From the NCBI GenBank assembly GCA_019638835.1, contig JAHBTC010000010.1, positions 1 through 45,207 of the forward strand: a stretch of 45,207 bases of DNA, in the 5' to 3' direction. Positions 8,040 through 16,057 of the stretch are shown piece after piece. The position numbers and the translations under genes are program-made. The notes beneath the pieces are model-generated. The model saw only the letters and a list, made by a program, of their open reading frames with translations. It was not told the origin of the DNA and searched no databases. How positions within the stretch are numbered: position 1 is the first letter of the stretch; every line of letters starts with the position of its first letter. The DNA is from Fimbriimonadaceae bacterium. Lineage in GTDB: Bacteria > Armatimonadota > Fimbriimonadia > Fimbriimonadales > Fimbriimonadaceae.

Positions 8040-9430
8040 GAGAGTGAGTTCCAGAGGTGCATGGTGGCGTAAGAGCGCCACGGTCGCCATCGTTCGGCAT
8101 AGGCAACCATTGACTTTGGATGCGAGATACTGAGTGCGGATTTCAGTCCAGCGTCGCCCGCCGGAAAGGCGTCGGGATATCCGAGGGCTCTCATGGCAAT
8201 GTACTGCGCCGTCCAATCGCCAATTCCGGGAATAGCTTTGAGTTGTTCGATCACGGGTTCAGGGTCGGCGTACGGCTCTAAACGCAATTCTGCTTGGGCA
8301 AGCACGACAATGGTTCGGCCCCGAGCGCGCGGCATCCCCAGAGCGCTGATCTCCTCTGCTTCGGCACTGGCGACATCTCCCCGGGAGGGGAAGATGTGCG
8401 TGAGACCTTCAACCGGACACGTGATGGGTTTACCAAAGCCCGCGGCAAACTTGCCTGCGAGCCGCGCCGCGCCTGCAACCGTGATTTGCTGACCAAGAAT
8501 TGCCCGGACCGCCATCTCAAATCCGTCAAAAGCTCCTGGTACACGCAGGCCAGGATTCCGCACAATTTCTCCAAGAGCCGAATGGATCGGCGCGGGGTCA
8601 CAGTACAAGTCGAACAATCGCTTCACCCGAGTTACAACTTTGGGGAATACCTTCGCGAGAGACGGCGAGATGCGAAGCGTTAGGGAATCTGAGTTTGGTG
8701 AAACTTCAATCCACCCTTGCTGCCCCTTCAAACTTACGGTCCGGCAATATGTGGTGTCTTGAATCGCTTCAACTCCCGCGATGAGCCGTCCTTGAAGGAA
8801 GCCGAGCAAAGCATCGAAGTCATACGGCTTCCGGAACGGTAAATCAACAACGAGCCAATCCGGTGGGGTTTGTCTTGACTTTCGCACTTCCAAAGGAGTC
8901 ATGCGGTAACGCTCTTTAAACAATGTGTGAAAACGTCGCTCGCTTTGGAATCCGCTCGCTACCGCTACTTCTATAGAGCTGAGGCTTGTATCCCGTAGCA
9001 ATCTCTTTGCCAGCAGAAGGCGCTGGGTTTGGGCGAGTTCAATGGGCGAGACGCCGAACTCTAGTTCAATCACTCTTCGCAGGTGTCGATCCGTGACCCC
9101 GAACTGCGAGGCGAGTTCGGGAAGCCTCATTTCCGAAAGGGCACCGTCTTCGATTCGGCTGTACGCAAGGGCAGCCAGTCTGCCGACGGCATCCATCGGA
9201 GCGCGCCCAGGGGCAAGTTCGGGACGACATCGTAGGCAAGGACGATATCCGGCCTTTTCTGCGGCGGCCGCGCTCGGGAAAAAGGTTCGATGTTGGCGTT
9301 TTGTCTGCCGAACCGGGCAAACCGGGCGGCAATAGATTTGGGTACTGGATATGCCGACAAAAAAGACGCCGTCAAACCGGCGATCTTTTGCCTCCAATGC
9401 CGCGTGGCATACCTCTGGCTCAAGCGTCAT
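8036..9430 (-). CDS. alkA: Ada-AlkA fusion: methylphosphotriester sensor/regulator plus 3-methyladenine DNA glycosylase II
   Basis: Combines the adaptive-response regulator with base-excision repair. Residues 20-72 form the Ada zinc domain with all four cysteines (YCRPVC at 34/38 and PCLRC at 65/68); in Ada the first accepts methyl from DNA phosphotriesters. Residues 85-185 are an AraC-type DNA-binding domain with two helix-turn-helices (PELASQFGVTDRHLRRV, IEVAVASGFQSERRFHTLF). Residues 192-300 are AlkA_N-like. Residues 300-464 are the HhH-GPD glycosylase with hairpin AIPGIGDWTAQYIAMRAL and catalytic Asp426 in PAGDAGL. The ATG at 9430 was chosen because it gives the usual start before the zinc domain and leaves a 53-base gap to trmFO. 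The fusion next to ogt matches the mycobacterial adaA-alkA/ogt arrangement. Confidence 0.92.
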   Translation of the reverse strand: MTLEPEVCHAALEAKDRRFDGVFFVGISSTQIYCRPVCPVRQTKRQHRTFFPSAAAAEKAGYRPCLRCRPELAPGRAPMDAVGRLAALAYSRIEDGALSEMRLPELASQFGVTDRHLRRVIELEFGVSPIELAQTQRLLLAKRLLRDTSLSSIEVAVASGFQSERRFHTLFKERYRMTPLEVRKSRQTPPDWLVVDLPFRKPYDFDALLGFLQGRLIAGVEAIQDTTYCRTVSLKGQQGWIEVSPNSDSLTLRISPSLAKVFPKVVTRVKRLFDLYCDPAPIHSALGEIVRNPGLRVPGAFDGFEMAVRAILGQQITVAGAARLAGKFAAGFGKPITCPVEGLTHIFPSRGDVASAEAEEISALGMPRARGRTIVVLAQAELRLEPYADPEPVIEQLKAIPGIGDWTAQYIAMRALGYPDAFPAGDAGLKSALSISHPKSMVAYAERWRPWRSYATMHLWNSLS

Positions 9431-9483
9431 GCGCTCAGTATTGCGCGAGAGATTGAGTTGAGTACCGCCATTTTCGGACGTTG

Positions 9484-10830
9484 CTACATTTCTGCTGCGG
9501 TGGTGCTCCACGCGGAAAACTCGCTTCGCGCCGCCGCGAGTTTCGCCAGCCTTCTCTCCGACTTCGGGATCTTGCCCGGCCCCAGATCTACCTCGGGAAA
9601 CAAACCCCAGTTGATGTTCATTGGCGCAAATTCGCGCTCGGTCTCATCCTGCAGATGACTGATCAGCGAGCCAAATGCGGATGCCCGAGGCGGAGGAACG
9701 ACTTCCGCGCCCGCGATCCGGCGTGAGATTGAATGGGCCGCCCAGATTCCCATCGCGGCACTCTCGACATAGCCTTCAACTCCCGTGAGTTGACCAGCGA
9801 CATACACCCCGGGACGATTTCGCAATTGTAGGGTCGGATCCAGTGCCTTCGGGGCCTCAATATAGGTGTTGCGGTGAATCACGCCGAGCCGCACGAACTC
9901 CGCATCGGTTAGACCAGGGACCATGCGCAAAACCTGCTGCTGAACTCCCCACTTCATTCGCGTTTGGCAGGCTACCAACGAGTAAAGCGTCTTCTCCTTG
10001 TTCTCAGGTCGTAACTGCAAAGCGGCATAGGGCCATCTTCCTGTGCGAGGGTCGGTCAAGCCAACGGGTTTGAAGTTTCCGAAACGAAGGCTATCTCGCC
10101 CTTTGGCGGCTATCTCCTCGATCGGCTTGCAACCTTCAAAGTACTTCGGTTCCTCAAACTCTTTGAATGGCACCTTGTCGGCGGCGAGGAGAGCATCAAT
10201 GAACGCGTAATACTCCTCCTTGTTGAACGGGCAGTTGAGGTAATCGTCTCCTCCCCCTTTGCCGTATCGGCTTTCTGCAAACACGATCTCTCGATTGACG
10301 GAATCTGCTTCCACGGTAGGGCTGACCGCATCAAAGAAGTAAAGGTGTTCCTGTCCGGTTTGCCCGGCGAGCCATGTCGCCAGATCTTCCGTGGTGAGCG
10401 GGCCCGTTGCGATGACAAGGGAGTGGGCTGGATCGCCTGCTTGTTGAGCCAACTCCTCCACTTCTTGCGGGCCGATCGCTCGTCGCTCAACCGAAATCAA
10501 AGGATGCTCATTGAGTGCCTGGGTGATGCTTGCCGCATACTTTTCCCTGTCTACGGCGAGGGCAGTGCCCCCCGGCACTCGGTGAGCCTCACCCGTTGGG
10601 ATCACGATGCTGCCTAAGGCGACCATCTCGGCCTTGAGTTGACCCGGCGGCGAATCTGCTTCTCGGCTCTTGAACGAGTTCGAGCAAACTAACTCGCTGA
10701 AGTCTCCGGTCTGGTGGGCCGGCGTCATCCGGTGCGGGCGCATCTCGACCAGCCGAACCGGAGTGCCGCGCTGGGCAAGCCCCCACGCCGCCTCGCTTCC
10801 GGCGAAACCTGCGCCAACCACTGTCACCAT
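9484..10830 (-). CDS. trmFO: Methylenetetrahydrofolate-tRNA-(uracil-5-)-methyltransferase TrmFO
   Basis: Folate- and FAD-dependent enzyme that makes m5U54 in the tRNA T-loop, found mostly in bacteria lacking SAM-dependent TrmA. The 448-residue protein opens with the FAD-binding VTVVGAGFAGSEAAWGLAQRG and continues with family-typical blocks: VEMRPHRMTPAHQTGDF, ELVCSNSFKS, AVDREKYA, YFDAVSPTVE, and GQLTGVEGYVESAAMG near the C-terminus. The ATG at 10830 puts the Rossmann motif right at the start as in known TrmFO; a 14-residue upstream extension is unlikely. It lies 28 bases downstream of the oxidoreductase on the same strand and may share its transcript. Confidence 0.95.
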   Translation of the reverse strand: MVTVVGAGFAGSEAAWGLAQRGTPVRLVEMRPHRMTPAHQTGDFSELVCSNSFKSREADSPPGQLKAEMVALGSIVIPTGEAHRVPGGTALAVDREKYAASITQALNEHPLISVERRAIGPQEVEELAQQAGDPAHSLVIATGPLTTEDLATWLAGQTGQEHLYFFDAVSPTVEADSVNREIVFAESRYGKGGGDDYLNCPFNKEEYYAFIDALLAADKVPFKEFEEPKYFEGCKPIEEIAAKGRDSLRFGNFKPVGLTDPRTGRWPYAALQLRPENKEKTLYSLVACQTRMKWGVQQQVLRMVPGLTDAEFVRLGVIHRNTYIEAPKALDPTLQLRNRPGVYVAGQLTGVEGYVESAAMGIWAAHSISRRIAGAEVVPPPRASAFGSLISHLQDETEREFAPMNINWGLFPEVDLGPGKIPKSERRLAKLAAARSEFSAWSTTAAEM

Positions 10831-10858
10831 AGACTGATGATTGAACCTTCTCTGGCGA

Positions 10859-12001
10859 TTAGTCGAGCCCAATCTCGCGCCGAATGTCCCCTACGAAAAC
10901 CGATTCGCACGAGAGAACGCTGCGGCGAATCGCTTCCATGAGCGCAAAGGTTTCGAGACCACTGATGAGGTCGGGATCGTTTGATTCGTCATAGATCAGA
11001 GCGCGTGCGAAGTGATCGGTATACGCCGCAAATTCTCCGTAATGCATGCCGTGCACTTCGTTGTTGAAGAAGGGGCCTCGACCTACGTAGAGTCGGTCCA
11101 CCGTCATCTCGGCTCCGTCCGCGAGCGTCTGCCGGTATCGCATGTCGTGATACTGCGCCTGGCTTGTGCCCCGATCACCGAAAAGAACGCATTCGATGGC
11201 GTTGCGAGCACTCGGCAACTCAACCAAACCGTAATGCCCGAGTGCACGACCCACCACGCCTGACTCAAAAGTGACGTTGACACAGTAAATATCGTTCGAA
11301 CTCGTTCCGTGCGTTTTTGCAAGGGCGCTTCGCGTCGCTATGGCTGAGACCGATTCCGCCGCCCCGCCATACCAAGTCAGGAGATCCAGTGGATGGCTCA
11401 TCCCGAGAAACACCCAGTCGGTTGTATCCTTCGCCCACGGCGACTTCTCATAGAACCAGTCCATCCGGTGGATGTAGTGCGTGTCGATCAAGTCTAGCGA
11501 GCCGAGTTCATTTCGTAAGAACGCGGCGCGTTGTTCCACGAACGGGGGAAAGAACCTCGTGCTTTGTCCGACTTGAAGGCGCATTCCCGATTCGTCTGAC
11601 GCCTTCTTGATTCTCTTAGCACCCTCAATCGTAACGACGAGAGGTTTGGTGCAAATGACATGCTTCCCGGCACGCATCGCCTGCTCAATCAGTTCGGCAT
11701 GGGTTGCATCCGGAGTATAGATCGCGATGATTTGGATGTCGTCGCGCTCAAGAAGGACGCCGAAATCAGTCGTCGTCGGCAATCCAGGCAAGAGTTCAGA
11801 CACGCGATCGCACTTCTTTTGGTCCAGATCGCAGCCGGCGACGGCATAAGCAAACTGACAGCGAGTTTGCTCATCATTCACCGCGATCCGCGAAGTGCTG
11901 AGCGCATCCGGAACCGTGTGAGTTAACGCCTTGAGAAGAGTGAGGCCCTCGTGTAGCCCGACAACGCCTACCCCAAGCCGAGATTCAGAACTACGAAGCA
12001 C
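10859..12001 (-). CDS. Gfo/Idh/MocA family oxidoreductase
   Basis: NAD(P)-dependent dehydrogenase of unknown substrate, probably a sugar or cyclitol. 380 residues. The N-terminal Rossmann fold begins GVGVVGLHEGLTLLKAL (a slightly altered glycine motif) and has the family hallmark AGKHVICTKPLVVTIEGAKRI, where the EKP motif is replaced by TKP and still keeps the Lys-Pro. The C-terminal beta-sheet domain includes HYIHRMDWFYEKSPWAKD and FLGMSHPLDLLTWYGG with the conserved His. The start is a GTG at 12001 that has TAGAAT six bases upstream and no Shine-Dalgarno, suggesting a leaderless message. It is divergent from the enoyl-CoA hydratase gene, 35 bases away. Confidence 0.85.
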   Translation of the reverse strand: MLRSSESRLGVGVVGLHEGLTLLKALTHTVPDALSTSRIAVNDEQTRCQFAYAVAGCDLDQKKCDRVSELLPGLPTTTDFGVLLERDDIQIIAIYTPDATHAELIEQAMRAGKHVICTKPLVVTIEGAKRIKKASDESGMRLQVGQSTRFFPPFVEQRAAFLRNELGSLDLIDTHYIHRMDWFYEKSPWAKDTTDWVFLGMSHPLDLLTWYGGAAESVSAIATRSALAKTHGTSSNDIYCVNVTFESGVVGRALGHYGLVELPSARNAIECVLFGDRGTSQAQYHDMRYRQTLADGAEMTVDRLYVGRGPFFNNEVHGMHYGEFAAYTDHFARALIYDESNDPDLISGLETFALMEAIRRSVLSCESVFVGDIRREIGLD

Positions 12002-12007
12002 GGCCTT

Positions 12008-12013
12008 ATTCTA
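12008..12013 (-). promoter_or_regulatory. Putative -10 of a leaderless promoter for the oxidoreductase
   Basis: Minus-strand TAGAAT, six bases before the GTG at 12001. Transcription would begin at or next to the start codon. No clear -35. Confidence 0.5.
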
Positions 12014-12024
12014 GGCGGAGCGGC

Positions 12025-12030
12025 TAGACT
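12025..12030 (+). promoter_or_regulatory. Putative -10 of a leaderless promoter for the enoyl-CoA hydratase
   Basis: TAGACT, six bases before the ATG at 12037. It lies only 11 bases from the opposing TAGAAT, so the two promoters overlap back to back. Confidence 0.5.
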
Positions 12031-12036
12031 GACACT

Positions 12037-12801
12037 ATGCTTTTGACCGCTCGCCAAGGCGACGTTCTCACCGTGACGCTGGCACGTCCCGAAGTGCGCA
12101 ACGCGTTCAACGATGAACTCATCGCCAAACTCACCGAAACCTTCCGATCGGTTGAGAAGGACGTTCGGGCGGTCGTTGTTCGAGGAGAAGGGAAGGCGTT
12201 TTGTGCTGGCGGCGATTTAGAGTGGATGCGCAAGGCCGCCGACTACACCGAAGAGCAGAATGCCAACGATGCTGAAAAATTGGCGGCGCTTTTCGACGCT
12301 GTCTCTCAGTGTCATGCTCCCGTGATTGCGCGGGTGCATGGAGCGGCATTCGGTGGCGGATTGGGATTGATCGCGGCCGCTGATATTGCGGTGGCGGAAA
12401 CCGCGTGCAAGTTTTCGTTTTCCGAAGTCCGACTGGGCTTGATTCCAGCCACCATTGCGCGACACGTTATGCCAAAAATCGGGGTTGGAAACGCGCGATG
12501 GCTTTTCACGACAGGTACGGTTTTCGACGCAGAGACGGCACAGCGAATCGGGTTGGTGCATGGACTCGCCGAACATGAAATGAACCTAAACGACCTTGTG
12601 AATTCGATTCTCACCGACCTGCACCGCAACGGACCCGAAGCCGTTGCGGCAGCGAAACGTCTTGCATTCGACAGCCCACTTTCCGATCGTGAAGCTGCCG
12701 AGCGGCTAGCAAAACACCGAGCGGGTAAAGAAGGGAAGGAAGGCGTCGCCGCATTCCTCGAAAAGCGGGCGGCCCGATTTGTCACGGAGTGGCCCCAGTG
12801 A
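12037..12801 (+). CDS. Enoyl-CoA hydratase/isomerase family protein, possibly methylglutaconyl-CoA hydratase
   Basis: Crotonase-fold enzyme of 254 residues. The oxyanion-hole segments are present (GKAFCAGGDLEWMRKA and GAAFGGGLGLIAAADIAVA), and the active-site region reads FSEVRLGLIPATIARHVMPKIG, with the Glu of SEVRLGL typical of hydratases. The E-W-M-R following the oxyanion loop, and the adjacent biotin carboxylase, recall LiuC next to LiuD in leucine degradation; the exact substrate cannot be read from sequence. The GTGA of the next gene overlaps its stop by 4 bases, so the two are co-translated. Confidence 0.88.
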   Translation: MLLTARQGDVLTVTLARPEVRNAFNDELIAKLTETFRSVEKDVRAVVVRGEGKAFCAGGDLEWMRKAADYTEEQNANDAEKLAALFDAVSQCHAPVIARVHGAAFGGGLGLIAAADIAVAETACKFSFSEVRLGLIPATIARHVMPKIGVGNARWLFTTGTVFDAETAQRIGLVHGLAEHEMNLNDLVNSILTDLHRNGPEAVAAAKRLAFDSPLSDREAAERLAKHRAGKEGKEGVAAFLEKRAARFVTEWPQ

Positions 12802-14297
12802 TCAAGTCGATCCTCATCGCGAATCGAGGAGAGATCGCCGTTCGAGTGATCCGCGCGGCCCGAGAGATGGGAATCCGCACCGTCGCCGTTTATAGCGAGG
12901 CCGACTCCCACGCGATGCACACCCAACTTGCGGATCAATCGGTGTTCATCGGCGCGAGCGAACCAACCGAGAGCTACCTCCGCGCCGATGCAATTCTGGA
13001 TGCAGCGAGAGAGACTCAAGCCGGGGCCATCCATCCTGGATACGGGTTTCTGAGCGAACGAGCAGATTTTGCGGAAGCCTGTGCGGACGCAGGAGTGATC
13101 TTCATTGGACCGCCGGCATCGGCGATGCGCAAACTCGGCGCAAAAATAGACGCAAAGAAACTGGCGGTGGAGAACGATGTACCGATTGCGCCAGGATTCT
13201 TCGAACCGGGGGCATCGGATGAAGCCGTGCTGAAGGCCGCGCGGGCGATGGGCTATCCGCTGATGCTCAAAGCGAGCGCAGGGGGCGGAGGTCGTGGGAT
13301 GCGTGTCGTTCGGGAAGATGATCAATTGGAAACCGAACTAAGGCTCGCACGTGAGGAATCCCGGAAGGCGTTTGGGGACGACGACATGATGGTTGAACGA
13401 CTCATCGAGCAGCCTCGCCACATCGAGGTACAGGTGCTCGCTGATCAGCACGGCAATGCGGCGGCCCTGTTCGAGCGTGAATGCAGTCTCCAGCGACGTC
13501 ATCAGAAGTTGATCGAAGAAGCCCCGTCGCCCGTGATGACAGATACGATTTGGGAACGGCTACGGGATGCGTCTTTGCGCCTCGTCCGGGCTGCAGGTTA
13601 TGTAGGTGCGGGAACGGTGGAGTTCATGCTCGAACCCGCGACGGGCGAGATCTACTTCTTGGAGGTCAACGCTCGATTGCAGGTTGAGCATCCGGTTACC
13701 GAAGCGATTACGGGCGTGGACTTGGTGCAATGGCAGATTCGGATTGCATCAGGAGAAACGCTTGCTTTGCCCGAGGCGCTCATGAGAGGAGATCGCACCG
13801 CAATTCGGGGACATGCGATTGAGTCGCGGATTGTGGCCGAGGATCCGGCGCACGGATTCATGCCTTCGGTGGGCAAGGTGCTTGGTTGGGCGGAGCCGTC
13901 GGGACCGGGAATTCGATTTGATACCGGGTTCGGTGCTGGGGCCGAGGTAACGCGGTTCTATGACTCTTTGGTGGCGAAGTTGATCGTCCATGGGACGACG
14001 CGAGAGGACGCCATCCGACGGCTGTCCATGGCGTTGCGAGACACCCATATCTTAGGAGTCCGAACAAATGTCACTTACGTTTTGGACTTGCTCTCCGCGC
14101 CCTGGTTTGTTTCGGCAGACTTTGACACCGGGACGCTGGGGCGGGAGATGGGTGAGTGGCTTGAGCCTTCTTCGGTTCCGGAAGAGTTGGGGTCGTTGGT
14201 GGGGCTAGCTACGGCATCGGCTTCTTCTGGTGGCGTTTCTGCGGTCGCGGAAACGAGTCCTGCGTGGGCGATTGCGGATGGGTTCCGGGCACTGTGA
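12798..14297 (+). CDS. Biotin carboxylase (acyl-CoA carboxylase alpha subunit lacking BT/BCCP)
   Basis: ATP-dependent carboxylation of biotin for an acyl-CoA carboxylase. The 499-residue protein starts V-IKSILIANRGEIAVRVI, and has the ATP-grasp loop KASAGGGGRGMRVV, the ERDCSxQRR-like block FERECSLQRRHQKLIEEAP, and the catalytic EVNARLQVEHPVTE. The GTG at 12798 is preferred to one 9 bases upstream: GGAG (12785-12788) is 9 bases before it, it gives the standard N-terminus, and it makes a GTGA overlap with the hydratase stop. After the carboxylase core the protein ends SPAWAIADGFRAL, which resembles the start of the BT domain of methylcrotonyl-CoA carboxylase alpha. The BT and BCCP (MKM) parts are missing and are not found in other frames downstream. 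Confidence 0.9.
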   Translation: MIKSILIANRGEIAVRVIRAAREMGIRTVAVYSEADSHAMHTQLADQSVFIGASEPTESYLRADAILDAARETQAGAIHPGYGFLSERADFAEACADAGVIFIGPPASAMRKLGAKIDAKKLAVENDVPIAPGFFEPGASDEAVLKAARAMGYPLMLKASAGGGGRGMRVVREDDQLETELRLAREESRKAFGDDDMMVERLIEQPRHIEVQVLADQHGNAAALFERECSLQRRHQKLIEEAPSPVMTDTIWERLRDASLRLVRAAGYVGAGTVEFMLEPATGEIYFLEVNARLQVEHPVTEAITGVDLVQWQIRIASGETLALPEALMRGDRTAIRGHAIESRIVAEDPAHGFMPSVGKVLGWAEPSGPGIRFDTGFGAGAEVTRFYDSLVAKLIVHGTTREDAIRRLSMALRDTHILGVRTNVTYVLDLLSAPWFVSADFDTGTLGREMGEWLEPSSVPEELGSLVGLATASASSGGVSAVAETSPAWAIADGFRAL

Positions 14298-14349
14298 TCG
14301 TGGCCCGGTTTTGCAACGGAAGTGGACTTGACTCGTAATCACTCTCATT

Positions 14350-14577
14350 GTGCTTGACTTCTTCGACGTCGTGAGCATCGTCGAATTTTTCGGTGATGCG
14401 GCGCGGAGCGTCGTCGCGACGATTCTCTGTGTGCTTGGGCTAGCGGGGGTGATCGGCGGGGTGATTTGGATGCAACGAACGGACGTTCAGATCTACGACG
14501 TTTTGGCGATCGGCCTGATCGTGATCGGCGGGATATTCTTGCTTCTCGGGATACTCAAGTATTTCTTCGATCGATAA
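14350..14577 (+). CDS. Small membrane protein, two predicted membrane segments
   Basis: 75 residues from a GTG. Residues about 20-41 (SVVATILCVLGLAGVIGGVIW) and 50-70 (VLAIGLIVIGGIFLLLGILKYF) are hydrophobic and would form a helical hairpin. I do not recognise a family. There is no Shine-Dalgarno sequence and no close TANNNT, so the start is uncertain. The gene is 52 bases after the biotin carboxylase, on the same strand, and could be its distal operon member. It converges with the coiled-coil membrane protein at 14598, 20 bases away. Confidence 0.45.
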   Translation: MLDFFDVVSIVEFFGDAARSVVATILCVLGLAGVIGGVIWMQRTDVQIYDVLAIGLIVIGGIFLLLGILKYFFDR

Positions 14578-14597
14578 CAAAGTCACTGCATACCGCT

Positions 14598-15407
14598 CTA
14601 TCTCGAGTTATCCGCGAGTGTGACTTCGACTTCGCGTTCTTCGCGTAGACGAGTGGCCAAGCGAGTTTCCAAAGACTTCAGGAGATCGGAAGCGGATGTT
14701 GAGGAATCCGTCAAATCTATTCGCCGGTTGGACAGCGAATCAAGACTCGAACTCACTTCGGCTGTGATGCGGCGGGCCTCGCTCAGGACTTCATCGTTCG
14801 ATTTGCCAAGGGTCGGCGCAAATGTGAACTCAACAAACGCTTGAGTCCAAACCGATAGCTCCTCAAGTTGCTCGCGATCCTGCCGGACAGCTTCCAGTTG
14901 GTGTTTGAAATAGTGTGCACGCCGAGTTAACTCAGGTTCTAAGTCGCTCCGACTACTTTGCGGCCCGTGTTCGATGCGGAGACGTGCCTGGGCAAGTCGA
15001 AACTCCATGGACTTAAGGCGTTGTTCCTCTTCTTCTAGATCACGAGTCAGGCGAGCAACGCGATTAAGTTGTTGAACTCTATACTCATTTCGAATGAATT
15101 GAGTTATGGATGGTGAACTGATGTATTGTCCAGATGCAATAGAAGCGATGATGTATACGATGCTAACTATCAAGAAGCCAAGGCAAACATCGTTGTCTTT
15201 GGACTGGGTCCAAGCAGAGTAACCAACGACCCAAATGAAAAGGGTGCTTGTAACTACAACCGCAGTTGGGAGAGGTAGGTAATAGAACTTGGGGTTCGGT
15301 ACTGGTTCACTTTCGGCACGAAGACGCCGGATTCCCGCCCGCAACAACCGCTTCGCTTCCGGCAAGTCGCAGAGATAGACCAGCCGCTCTTCCGATCTCT
15401 CGCCCGC
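14598..15407 (-). CDS. Unknown membrane protein with long C-terminal coiled coil
   Basis: Function not recognised. With a GTG start at 15407 it has 269 residues; a TTG at 15482 would add 25 residues and neither has a visible ribosome site. About 45 hydrophilic residues are followed by two membrane segments (about 48-68, PTAVVVTSTLFIWVVGYSAW, and 77-95, CLGFLIVSIVYIIASIASG). Then a long charged helical region follows (RVARLTRDLEEEEQRLKSME and on), rich in Glu, Arg, Leu and Gln, that should form a coiled coil to the C-terminus. The protein at 25248-26051 has the same overall plan. It is divergent from the amidase gene. Confidence 0.65.
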   Translation of the reverse strand, partial: AGERSEERLVYLCDLPEAKRLLRAGIRRLRAESEPVPNPKFYYLPLPTAVVVTSTLFIWVVGYSAWTQSKDNDVCLGFLIVSIVYIIASIASGQYISSPSITQFIRNEYRVQQLNRVARLTRDLEEEEQRLKSMEFRLAQARLRIEHGPQSSRSDLEPELTRRAHYFKHQLEAVRQDREQLEELSVWTQAFVEFTFAPTLGKSNDEVLSEARRITAEVSSSLDSLSNRRIDLTDSSTSASDLLKSLETRLATRLREEREVEVTLADNSR

Positions 15408-15472
15408 CACGCATCTATTTTGGCGGAGTATCTGTGTGTCGTAGAATCCCTCTAGTGCGAGCGAAGGACATT

Positions 15473-16057
15473 GTGCGGGCAAGGGTTTTCATCGCAGTCA
15501 TCGCCTTCGCCGCCACCTCCACCAGCGGCTCCAGACTCCCGCGTCTCTTCATCCCCGTCGCCATCACTTCGTACCCCGCGATCCATCTAAGCCCGAGACC
15601 AAACAACACGACAGTGGACACCATCGTTCTGCATCACACCGCGAACGACAGCGTCTGGGCGACGACGAAATGGTTTCAGAACCCAACCAGCCGGGTCAGC
15701 GCGCACTTCACCGTTGGCAAAGACGGCTCCATCGCCCAGCACGTCAGCACCGAAATGACCGCTTGGCACGCCGGAGTCTCGCAGGACGGGAAGGGTAGGC
15801 GTGCCGTCAACCGCTACTCCATCGGAATCGAATTAGTGAACCGGGGTGACGGTAGTGACCCGTGGACGCCGGCTCAACTCAAAGCAACAATTCTTCTCAT
15901 CGGAGCCTTACTCCGCGATTTCCCGATCCGACAGATTGTCAGCCACGAGTTTGTTGCCCGGCCAGTGGGCCGCAAGAACGACCCAATCAACTTCCCGTGG
16001 AATACGCTTACGCACTTCGGCGTCCCCCTCCACTTTGGCGAGCCAAAGCCTAACTAG
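15473..16057 (+). CDS. N-acetylmuramoyl-L-alanine amidase (AmpD/PGRP-like, Amidase_2)
   Basis: Zinc amidase that cuts the bond between N-acetylmuramic acid and the peptide. From the GTG at 15473 (AAGGA 4 bases upstream) the 194-residue protein begins with a short basic-hydrophobic signal-like segment (RARVFIAVIAFAATSTSG), so it is probably exported. The catalytic domain shows DTIVLHHTAN with the first zinc histidine, RVSAHFTVGKDGSIAQHV, AWHAGVS, YSIGIELVN, and the C-terminal VSHEF...GRKNDPINFPW with the second His and the Asp ligands. The gene converges on the trans-sulfuration gene and the two stop codons share CTAG. Confidence 0.88.
   Translation: MRARVFIAVIAFAATSTSGSRLPRLFIPVAITSYPAIHLSPRPNNTTVDTIVLHHTANDSVWATTKWFQNPTSRVSAHFTVGKDGSIAQHVSTEMTAWHAGVSQDGKGRRAVNRYSIGIELVNRGDGSDPWTPAQLKATILLIGALLRDFPIRQIVSHEFVARPVGRKNDPINFPWNTLTHFGVPLHFGEPKPN

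Noticed and set aside
12312-13325. 337-codon open frame on the minus strand across the hydratase and biotin carboxylase genes
   Set aside because: Both plus-strand genes are clearly conserved enzymes. The antisense sequence is low in hydrophobic order and rich in Arg/Ser/His.
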